A stretch of 64,000 nucleotides of DNA from Candidatus Dadabacteria bacterium. GTDB taxonomy: Bacteria > Desulfobacterota_D > UBA1144 > Nemesobacterales > Nemesobacteraceae. The notes under the pieces were generated by a model. That model saw only the letters and a list, made by a program, of their open reading frames with translations, did not search any database and was not told where the DNA came from. Shown here piece after piece: positions 17,954 to 25,900 of this stretch. The stretch lies in NCBI GenBank assembly GCA_951812735.1, contig OX638332.1, positions 268,508 through 332,507 of the forward strand. The letters run 5' to 3'. Each line of letters starts with the position of its first letter. The first letter of the stretch is position 1. The position numbers and the translations under genes are program-made.

Positions 17954-18334
17954 ATGGGAACCTCACGGAAAACAATCTGCGTAGTCGCTGACGACATGTT
18001 TTTCTCATCAAAGATTGAAAACACTGCCAAAAACCTTGATATCGCTACAGTAAAGACAAAAAGCCGTGAAGAACTTCAAGACAAAATCGAAGGAAAAACC
18101 ATTGACCTTATGATTATTGACCTTGCCTCGAGAAAAATTGACGTCGAGAGGGTATTTGCCGAGCTAAGGAACTCCGAAAAACACGGAAAGGTATTCTGCA
18201 TAGGGTATCTGCCACATGTGGAACGGGAGCTCGCCGACAAATTCAGAGAGAAGGGAGTGGACCTTGTTATTCCAAGGTCGAAATTTTCACGGGAAATGGG
18301 TGCAATAATGAAAGAGCATCTAAAACCCCGGTAA
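17954..18334 (+). CDS. Degenerate response-regulator receiver domain protein
   Basis: A stand-alone 126-residue protein with the alpha/beta pattern of a CheY-like receiver. Asp13/Asp14 match the acidic pair, Asp56 (LMIIDLAS) the phospho-acceptor and Lys110 (VIPRSKF) the invariant lysine. The switch Thr/Ser after strand 4 is replaced by Gly84 (FCIGYLPH) and the loop after Asp56 is atypical. It may therefore be a pseudo-receiver working by protein contact. There is no output domain and no histidine kinase nearby. Assignment rests on pattern, so it is moderate. Confidence 0.6.
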   Translation: MGTSRKTICVVADDMFFSSKIENTAKNLDIATVKTKSREELQDKIEGKTIDLMIIDLASRKIDVERVFAELRNSEKHGKVFCIGYLPHVERELADKFREKGVDLVIPRSKFSREMGAIMKEHLKPR

Positions 18335-18455
18335 AAAAACACATTCCCCGTTCTGGATTTCTCACCCTATCCACCAAAGTAGAGACACGCACTCGGGTAA
18401 AAATCTACGAAAATTTATATTCCGTCTGTAACCACCATCCAATCCTCGACTAAGC

Positions 18456-18484
18456 TTGACAATGAAAAGGGGAATAATAATAAT
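18456..18484 (+). promoter_or_regulatory. Candidate promoter for ilvE
   Basis: A perfect TTGACA (18456-18461) is followed at 16-17 bases by TAATAA/AATAAT within 18478-18484. The leader to the ATG at 18525 would be about 34 bases. Confidence 0.45.
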
Positions 18485-18524
18485 GTTTGCGAACTTTTCT
18501 TTCCCTGAATCGTGGTAACAGATT

Positions 18525-19445
18525 ATGTCAGACGACCAATCCAAAATATGGTTTAACGGAAAAACAGTGCCTTGGGACGAGGCAAACGTGCACGTACTTA
18601 CCCACACTCTGCACTACGGCCTAGGCGCTTTTGAAGGCATAAGGGCTTATAAATGCTCTAACGGCAAATCAGCTGTCTTAAAACTCACTGAACACATGGA
18701 AAGACTTTATGCCTCGGCACACGTAGCCGGCATAGAGATTCCATATGATATTAAAACCCTTTGTGACGCGGTGATGGATCTTCTGAGTGAGAATGGACTT
18801 GATGAAGCTTACATCAGACCCATAGCTTTTATCGGACCGGGAAAGAAAGGGATACTCCCTGGAGACAACGTCATAAACGTGGCGATAGCCGTATGGCCAT
18901 GGGGAACATATCTGGGCGATGATGCAATTGCCAATGGAATCAGGGCAAAGATATCTTCCTATACGAGAATGCACGTTAACTCTTTTATGACCAAGGCCAA
19001 GATATGCGGAAATTACGTAAATTCGGTAATGGCCAGGCAGGAGGCCGCCGATCTCGGCTTTGATGAGGGAATACTGCTCGATTCAGAAGGTTATGTGGCC
19101 GAGGGAAGCGGGGAGAACATTTTCATTGTGAGAAACGGAATTCTTAAAACTCCCCCCTTAACTTCCATACTGGAAGGGATAACCAGAAAGTGCGTTCTGG
19201 ATCTCGCCGCGGACGAAAGCATCGAGGTAAAAGAGCAGCGTTTCACAAGAGACGAGCTTTATATCGCGGATGAAGCCTTTTTCACCGGTACCGCCGCTGA
19301 GGTTACGCCTATCAAGGAAGTCGACGGCAAGAAAATAGGTTCCGGGAAGCCAGGAGAAATAACGAAAAAATTACAGAAAAGGTATTTCGCCGTAATAAAA
19401 GGAGAGGATGAGAAATTCAAGCACTGGCTTGATTATATCCCCTAA
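18525..19445 (+). CDS. ilvE: Branched-chain amino-acid aminotransferase
   Basis: Final step of valine, leucine and isoleucine synthesis. A fold-type IV PLP enzyme of 306 residues, the usual length. It shows HTLHYGLGAFEGIRAY near the start, the Schiff-base lysine in SFMTKAKICGNYVNS, and the PLP-phosphate region AEGSGENIFIV with TPPLTSILEGITR. The C-terminus reads FKHWLDYIP; DNA encoding its first seven residues is repeated about 1.9 kb downstream, beyond two foreign-looking genes. No T-box or leader peptide was recognised upstream. Confidence 0.95.
   Translation: MSDDQSKIWFNGKTVPWDEANVHVLTHTLHYGLGAFEGIRAYKCSNGKSAVLKLTEHMERLYASAHVAGIEIPYDIKTLCDAVMDLLSENGLDEAYIRPIAFIGPGKKGILPGDNVINVAIAVWPWGTYLGDDAIANGIRAKISSYTRMHVNSFMTKAKICGNYVNSVMARQEAADLGFDEGILLDSEGYVAEGSGENIFIVRNGILKTPPLTSILEGITRKCVLDLAADESIEVKEQRFTRDELYIADEAFFTGTAAEVTPIKEVDGKKIGSGKPGEITKKLQKRYFAVIKGEDEKFKHWLDYIP
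19416..19435 (+). repeat. 20-bp direct repeat, copy 1 (3' end of ilvE)
   Basis: TTCAAGCACTGGCTTGATTA here is identical to 21284-21303. This copy lies within the last codons of ilvE. The two copies bracket the gst and DUF1295 genes, as the ends of an integrated segment would. Confidence 0.8.
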
Positions 19446-19478
19446 ACCGCTTCCCTGTGGTTGCTAATCGATCCTTCT

Positions 19479-20099
19479 TCAAAGGATTTCATCATTTATC
19501 TCGCTCATGGCTATGAATCCAGGAACATTCTCAACGCGTTTAATCCAAGCTCGGATTGCAGGATATCCGCTTAAGGCAAAGCCACCTTCCTCAGCCACGT
19601 GAGTGTATGCATAGAGCGCAATATCAGCAATTGAGAAATTCTCGGCAACTAGAAAGATATGAGAACTCAGATGTCTTTCCATAAGCGCCAGAGCAGCTTC
19701 ACTAGGCGCCTTCTTGGCTTCTAAAATAGCCAGCACGTCATCTGTTAATTCACGATGCTGACGCAGAAAGCGCGAGGTGGCGATGTTTGGCTCATGGCTG
19801 TATTGCTCCCAGAACAACCATTGCAGAACCTGAGCTCGTTTGAAGGTCTCAGACGGCAAATAGTCGGTTTCCTCGGCACAGTGGAACAAGATTGCGTTTG
19901 ATTCTGAGAGCACGCTACCATCCTCAAACACCAAGGTCGGAATCTTTCCATTCGGGTTGATCACCAGAAATTCGGGGGTTCTGGTCTCACCATTCAAGAT
20001 GTCCAGATTGATTACTCGAAAAGCTTTACTGGTGAGTCGAAGGATCAACCGAACCTTATAGCCATTGCCGGAAAGCGGGTCATCGTAAAGAGTTAACAT
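19479..20099 (-). CDS. Glutathione S-transferase family protein
   Basis: A cytosolic 206-residue protein with an N-terminal thioredoxin-like domain. The YDDPLSGNGYKVRL start, the cis-Pro region NPNGKIPTLV and the glutathione gamma-Glu contact EDGSVLSESNAIL are clear. An all-helical C-terminal domain includes FSIADIALYAY, the N-capping-box motif. It probably conjugates or detoxifies electrophiles using glutathione. The start at 20099 has GGAGAAG upstream; a second in-frame ATG lies at 20117. Isoleucine is mostly ATC/ATT and arginine often CGN, unlike the flanking genes, which fits recent transfer. Confidence 0.9.
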   Translation of the reverse strand: MLTLYDDPLSGNGYKVRLILRLTSKAFRVINLDILNGETRTPEFLVINPNGKIPTLVFEDGSVLSESNAILFHCAEETDYLPSETFKRAQVLQWLFWEQYSHEPNIATSRFLRQHRELTDDVLAILEAKKAPSEAALALMERHLSSHIFLVAENFSIADIALYAYTHVAEEGGFALSGYPAIRAWIKRVENVPGFIAMSEINDEIL

Positions 20100-20133
20100 A
20101 GGTCTTCTCCGGTGCATTCAAGATTGAGAGACA

Positions 20134-20145
20134 TATGCTAGCATA
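20134..20145. promoter_or_regulatory. 12-bp palindrome in the gst-DUF1295 divergent region
   Basis: TATGCTAGCATA is a perfect 12-base palindrome about 35 bases upstream of the gst start, bracketed by GAGAGA and TCTCT. It is a candidate operator for a dimeric regulator; the regulator is not in the window. Confidence 0.35.
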
Positions 20146-20209
20146 GCAAATCTCTGAGTACAAAAAGCAATGAATTAATCGAAAGTTCAAGCTTTGCGGG
20201 TATTGTGCG

Positions 20210-20238
20210 AACTTAATGCACGTGCAAATTTTTAAGTT
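20210..20238. repeat. Nested inverted repeat upstream of the DUF1295 gene
   Basis: AACTTAA (20210-20216) and TTAAGTT (20232-20238) enclose the perfect palindrome TGCACGTGCA (20217-20226). It could form a hairpin or bind a regulator; no function is assigned. Confidence 0.35.
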
Positions 20239-20329
20239 GGTACTGTAGAAACTCATTTGCGACATTTGAACAGAGCGACATTGATGCTGAAGCGTATGAC
20301 GGATATGTTAGCCGGTGGAAAATGGAAGT

Positions 20330-21211
20330 ATGCTGAATATCAATTTTTTTAACCATCCACTCGCAGGTACACCGTTTGGCACAGTATTTGACCTGTGTCT
20401 GATTTTGGCGGCGATGGCGTGGCTAGTGTCCGTGGTAACTCGCGAATACTCTTGGGTTGATCGGTTGTGGTCAATTTGTCCAAGCATCTATTGCCTTATC
20501 GTTGCAGCAAGTGTTGACTTTGATGTGCCGCGTTTAAATCTCATGTTGATTCTCGTATCGCTTTGGGGAGTTCGTCTCACATTCAACTTTGCGCGCAAAG
20601 GAGGTTTTTGGAAAGGAGGTGAAGACTATCGATGGGGCATCGTACGCGAAAAAGTTGGCGAACTCAGGTTTCAAGTAATTAACATCCTGTTTATTGCGTT
20701 CGGGCAGATGCTCATAATTTGGTTGTTTATTGCTCCAGTGCATCTGGCATGGTTAGGACGCGATATGTCGCTTACTTGGATTGATGGAGTATCTGCAACT
20801 TTATTCCTGGTGTTCCTTTTTGGTGAAACCATCGCTGATGAGCAAGTGTGGGCGTTTCAGCAGGCTAAGAAACAGAAGATCGCGGCAGGCGAGGAAATTA
20901 CACAACCATTTATCAAGACCGGCCTTTTTGCTTTTTGTCGCCATCCGAATTATTTTTGCGATATAAGCCTGTGGTGGGTGTTCTATCTCTTTGGCGTTGC
21001 GGCTACGGGGCAGTGGTTGAACTGGTCTGGGCTCGGCTTCATTATATTAACGTTGCTTTTCATTCTTACTTCAAGATTGGTAGAGTCGATTTCTCTTGAG
21101 AGGTATCCTACCTATCGGGAATATCAGGAATCGGTTCCACAGCTAATGCCATTTACGCGGATAGGCTGCCTGAAGGTGCGAAACGACAATGGAACTGAGC
21201 TGCTCAGCTAA
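20330..21211 (+). CDS. DUF1295 / steroid 5-alpha-reductase-like membrane protein
   Basis: A polytopic inner-membrane protein of 293 residues with about seven hydrophobic segments. The signature near the C-terminus, FCRHPNYFCDISLWWVFYLF followed by ESISLERYPTYREYQ, is the conserved catalytic-type region of the isoprenylcysteine methyltransferase / 5-alpha-reductase-like superfamily. The middle carries FLFGETIADEQVWAFQQAKK. Exact chemistry is unknown. ATG at 20330 is preferred; an in-frame GTG at 20315 is possible. Codon use differs from the native genes, and together with gst it lies between the two 20-bp repeats. Confidence 0.85.
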   Translation: MLNINFFNHPLAGTPFGTVFDLCLILAAMAWLVSVVTREYSWVDRLWSICPSIYCLIVAASVDFDVPRLNLMLILVSLWGVRLTFNFARKGGFWKGGEDYRWGIVREKVGELRFQVINILFIAFGQMLIIWLFIAPVHLAWLGRDMSLTWIDGVSATLFLVFLFGETIADEQVWAFQQAKKQKIAAGEEITQPFIKTGLFAFCRHPNYFCDISLWWVFYLFGVAATGQWLNWSGLGFIILTLLFILTSRLVESISLERYPTYREYQESVPQLMPFTRIGCLKVRNDNGTELLS

Positions 21212-21283
21212 CCTATATAGGAAACTGTCCACGGTATGCTGACCAATTGGACCTGATTCTGTTTGAGAGTGAATGCTACTGAG

Positions 21284-21303
21284 TTCAAGCACTGGCTTGA
21301 TTA
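21284..21303 (+). repeat. 20-bp direct repeat, copy 2 (remnant of an ilvE 3' end)
   Basis: Identical to 19416-19435. In frame it would read FKHWLDY followed by APQ instead of the IP-stop of the resident ilvE, so it resembles the end of a different ilvE allele. Upstream similarity stops at once. It lies 51 bases before the pepA terminator. Confidence 0.8.
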
Positions 21304-21353
21304 CGCCCCCCAGACCGTCTTTCCTCTTTCAAGCAAATGCCAGCCAGCAAAGA

Positions 21354-21376
21354 AACTACCTTTTCATAAGGTAGTT
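21354..21376 (-). terminator. Hairpin overlapping the pepA stop codon
   Basis: A nine-base-pair perfect stem (AACTACCTT / AAGGTAGTT, five-base loop) contains the pepA TAG and is followed on the minus strand by a short T-rich tract (TCTTTG). It is a plausible weak terminator for pepA. Confidence 0.4.
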
Positions 21377-22825
21377 AACTATGGTTCTCACGCCGAATCC
21401 CGTCGCTCCGTACTGATACCAGTCAGAAGATTTCTCCACGTATGAAGGACCCGCTATATCTATATGAACCCAGGGGACCTCGGAAACAAAGTTCTCGAGG
21501 AAAAGCGCCGCAGTTATAGCCCCACCCCACCTGCTTCCGACATTTTTAACGTCCGCTACTCGACTTCTTATTTCCTCTTTTAATTCTGCATCAAGGGGAA
21601 GTTCCCACATCTTTTCCCCGACATCGTTCGCCGAATTCAGAACCGATTTCACAAGATTCGTGTTATTACCCATAACCCCGGCGTTGTGAAGACCGAGTCC
21701 GACTATACAGGCTCCGGTAAGCGTTGCGAGATCCACTATCTCGGAAACTCCAAGGCGGACCGCGTAGCTCAGCGCATCGGAAAGTGCCACCCTGCCCTCC
21801 GCGTCGGTGTTTATGATTTCTATCGTCTTACCGTTAAGGGCCGTCACGACATCGTCCGGTTTATAGGCAGAAGCGCCCGTCATGTTTTCGGTGGCCGGGA
21901 CAATCCCGTGAACATTAATGTTTGGAGTTAGCTCTCCCAACGCTTTCATTGTACCCAGTACGACCGCGGCACCGGACATGTCCATTTTCATCGTTCTCAT
22001 GCTGTCCGCAGGCTTAAGGCACAGCCCCCCAGAATCAAAAGTTATCCCCTTACCGACAATAGCAACTTTTTTGCGGGATTTTACTGGAGGTGAGTAGGAA
22101 AGATGGATAAACCTCGGGGGTTCGCTGCTTCCAAAAGAAACCGCGGAAAGACCTCCCATTCCCATTTGTCTTATCTCTTCCCTGTCAAGAACCCTGCAGC
22201 TGAGGTGTTCTGATCCTTCCGAAATCGAAAGCGCATGCTCTGCGAGAACTGAGGGCGTAAGAATATTAGGAGGATCATTCACAAGGTCCCTTGAAAAAGC
22301 CACGCTCTTTGAAATGGCGCTGGCGTGTGCGGCTTCTGTGCTGAAATAGTCGGCCGAGATTTTTCTCGACGCTACACATATCCTCTCTATGCGATTTTTC
22401 TTTCCTCCAGAGGATTTAAGTTTTCCGTATTCATATGTACCGCAGGCCATGCCCTCGAGAAAAACTTTAAGAAAGCTTCTGTCCACGCTGGAAAAATCAA
22501 CCGAAACTATGCGGGAACGCTGACCGGTCCTTGCAACCGCTATGTTTGCGGCGCGAAAAGCTTCAAGTGACCCGAAATTTTCTTTTTTCCCAAGGCCAAG
22601 GAGAACGACCGTTTTCGTATTGAAATCACCCGGAGTATCGACAAGAACCGTTTTCCCGAAACCGCCCTTAAAATCAGACAATTTCACCTTGTCTGAAAGG
22701 AACCCTCCGAGTTTACGATCAATCTTCCTGGCAGAGGCAGGAAGCCTCTGTCCTTCATAACATAAAAAAACAATTGAATCCGACTCAACGTCGGCAACAT
22801 CACGTTTTATAAGAAGAAATTCCAT
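21356..22825 (-). CDS. pepA: Leucyl aminopeptidase (cytosol aminopeptidase, M17)
   Basis: A hexameric dizinc aminopeptidase that releases N-terminal residues; in some bacteria it also binds DNA. The 489-residue protein has the variable N-terminal macro-like domain (~1-165) and the catalytic domain with GKGITFDSGG (metal Lys/Asp) and the hallmark NTDAEGR, plus the FLENFV...WVHIDIAG closing region. The ATG at 22825 has GGAG six bases upstream; the frame extends to a TTG at 22840. It borders the ilvE-gst patch on one side and the helicase island on the other. Confidence 0.95.
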   Translation of the reverse strand: MEFLLIKRDVADVESDSIVFLCYEGQRLPASARKIDRKLGGFLSDKVKLSDFKGGFGKTVLVDTPGDFNTKTVVLLGLGKKENFGSLEAFRAANIAVARTGQRSRIVSVDFSSVDRSFLKVFLEGMACGTYEYGKLKSSGGKKNRIERICVASRKISADYFSTEAAHASAISKSVAFSRDLVNDPPNILTPSVLAEHALSISEGSEHLSCRVLDREEIRQMGMGGLSAVSFGSSEPPRFIHLSYSPPVKSRKKVAIVGKGITFDSGGLCLKPADSMRTMKMDMSGAAVVLGTMKALGELTPNINVHGIVPATENMTGASAYKPDDVVTALNGKTIEIINTDAEGRVALSDALSYAVRLGVSEIVDLATLTGACIVGLGLHNAGVMGNNTNLVKSVLNSANDVGEKMWELPLDAELKEEIRSRVADVKNVGSRWGGAITAALFLENFVSEVPWVHIDIAGPSYVEKSSDWYQYGATGFGVRTIVNYLMKR

Positions 22826-22975
22826 TTTTTCTCCATTCAATCCAGATTTAAAAATACGGCTAAAGTATTGATATTTTAATAGGAAAATAATTCTACACTA
22901 CCAACACCTAGTAAAACAAAAAGAATTAATTGATGTTAAGTGCTTCCATGGGTTTTTCTTAAGAATACAAGCTAA

Positions 22976-25900
22976 CTAAAAACCCTCCCGCTTAGGTTTA
23001 AATACCAACTCCGGCACTACTACTTCCCATTCATCGCACATTATTCTGTCCTGATACTGAGGATCTGAAATATCCCGGCTCCAAGTCACGATGGCAAAAA
23101 CCGTTGCGGAATCACATCGCATTCCATCCGGGGGTATAAATTTCTTGGCAAGCTGCCCTACCAACGTCCCCGACCGGTCAAGCAATTCCCAGCGTCCATT
23201 TACAACCCGCGTTTTAAGCGGATCTTCGGGAGACAGTGTGGAAATGGAACGATGCAAAGAGTGGCGGGCGTCTTTAGACCCCGCAAAGCCCAAATTTACA
23301 TCACTAAGGTTGAGCCTGCTAAAGCGATTCCTAAGCTCTGCGGATTCATCCGGCAGCTTGACCGGTTCGCGGAGTATCAACGAGGCATCACCAATCAACG
23401 CATCCTGCAGTTGGTTGGGCTTCTCAAGGCATGCAAGCGCCAGAGTCTTTTTCGCGCGTGTCATGGCTACGTAGTACAACCTGCGCTCCTCATCCACGTC
23501 ATTACTGCTTCCGGTGTGATTCCAATCGCCGTCAAGTACAACCACATGATCAAACTCAAGCCCTTTGGAGCTGTGTGCGCTCAGCAGCAGTAGTCCACGC
23601 TGGCGGCGGCGTATCTGGCGACCCCATTCAGCAAGCCATTCAATGAAGTGAACCCAAGGCGTTTCCGCACCACCGGTTTCAAGCACATATTCATCGATGG
23701 CTTCCCGCAGCAAATTGTTCCAGTAACCGGGCATTTGCATATCGAACCAGCCGCCAAGATCCCCACCGCTAACAATACCGCTTTTCTGTCCCCGCACCCA
23801 TTTGACAAATGCTTGGATCTCCCTCAGGAGCCAGAAACTTGGGGGCTCTTCATTCCCCATCTGTACCGGGATGCCGTAAACTTCGCAGAAAGAACGCACG
23901 GGATCCAGGTCTTCCCACTTGCGCGCTATTACGGCGCACCCGGACCAGTCCCAGTCAGATGAAAGACTTTGAAGGCGCGCAAATTCCGCCATTACCGTCT
24001 GTGCCTGCGAGACAGTGTCGCAGCCCGCGGGCAAAATCTGCACCCTGCCCCGCGCTACCGGATCCAGCCGCTCCCATTTACCACCCTGCGGATCCCTTGA
24101 ACGCGCACGGTTAACACGGATAGAATGATCAACCTTCATGCGTTCTCGCGCCGATTCGATCACCGCATTTGCCGCCGAGATTATATGACTGGTAGAACGG
24201 TAGTTCTCGATCAGAAAAGCAGGACGGGACTTGTAATCCGCCTCAAACCGACGGATAAATTTCACAGAAGCACCTTTAAAAGCGTAGATATTCTGATCAT
24301 CATCGCCTACAGCAAACAACGTGAGTTTGCCCTCCTCTTCATTTAGCGTCCGCCCGGCCAAAGCCGATATCAACTCATACTCATCCGGGCCGATATCTTG
24401 GTATTCATCAACTAGTATCCAGCGAAAACCGGCAAGCAGGCGTTCCCGCTGCTCATCCGATTGTTCAGGCGGCGCTCCTTCCCCGTGCAATAAGGCTACG
24501 GCTTGGTGAAGCATTTCCCTGAAAAACTCGTCATCCGGATTTTTGGCTGTTTCGGCGAAGCTGGCGCCGACCAGACGCATGGCCAGAGCGTGACACGTAA
24601 GCACTGTTACTCCTGAGGCGTCACTGCCGACGAGATTCCTCAGGCGGCGGCGGATGTCGGCAGCCGCGTGGCGGTTGTACGCTAGGGCCATGATGCTGCG
24701 GGGATTTTCCCGCCTGACGCGCAGGAGATAGGCGATGCGATGCACCAGCACCCGTGTCTTACCGGAACCGGGACCGGCAAGCACGAGCACGTTCGTTTGC
24801 TCCCGATTGTCCGCGACGATGTGCTGCTGAGCCGGACTGTTCAGGCTCTCCACTATTGCCCGCCATGATTCAGGAGTGGTTTCCCGGGAAAGCTCCCTTT
24901 GGCGGTCAGGCAGCCAGCGGCTAAGGAAATCATCCTGCTTGAGGTTAAAGTAGTCAAAGACCAGTCTCTGGGCCTCGGAGATGGAGTCAAGTCCTCTGCG
25001 CGCGAACTCAGCCATTATATGTATCTGCTGAATCCGCCCCCTGTAGTACTCGGCGAGTGGTTCGAAATCAACATTGGCGAAACCCCGTTTTTCATCTTTC
25101 AAATGGATGTTCATGGCCGTACGGAACACCGTAAGCCCCTTGTTAAGACGAACTACCTCCTGTTCGTGAAGCCAGAGCAATGCGCGGGTCTGTAATCTGA
25201 CGAGATCTTTGATTTGGCTCTTTAAAACCGGATCAGAGGTAATTGCTTTTAACAGTTTCCCAAGAGTTGTATCAACCATAAGATCTGTCCCACGGGCCCC
25301 CCGCGGCAAGCAAGCAAGTAGGTGTTCAAGCAGCAGGTTCGCCGCGACACGACGCCTCTTCGCGGTTTCCTCAAGCGCGGACCATTCCCGGCGAAGCGTC
25401 ACCACCACCGTGTCCCCGTCGCGGTTTCGTACTCCCAGGCTTCCCGCATCGCCCCCTTCGCCCCGACCATCATAAGCTATGCTGCGCAGAAGACTCAGCA
25501 ATCGCTGCGGCAAAGGGTTTACCAGTCCTTGTTCCCGAAGTTTCTGCGCCGTCACTCGTAAAAGCAGCGTAAATTTTTCTCCCTTTTTAATATCCGGTTC
25601 CATCTCTCGCATATACCCGATAAGAGCAGCTTCAAGGTCCTGCGTTTCTTCAAAGCGTTTAGACGACGAGTGTTCCACAGCCGAATGCACAAAGGCGGTC
25701 AGTATGACGTCATTGCTGGCTATGCCCAACTGCTCAAGGTTATAAAGAGCGGCACTGACTCCCTCAGCGCTAAGACCCGATACGTACATGAGCTGGTCGG
25801 TGGAAATGCCTTCATCCATGTCTGCATCCATTATCGCCTCGACAATTAACATAAGTTGACGACGATAGGCATCCTCAACAGGCTTTTTTTCGAGCCTGTC

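Noticed and set aside
18335..18524. T-box or leader peptide before ilvE
   Set aside because: No GGGTGG-type antiterminator box and no run of Ile/Val/Leu codons in a short frame was seen; the same holds before valS and lysS.
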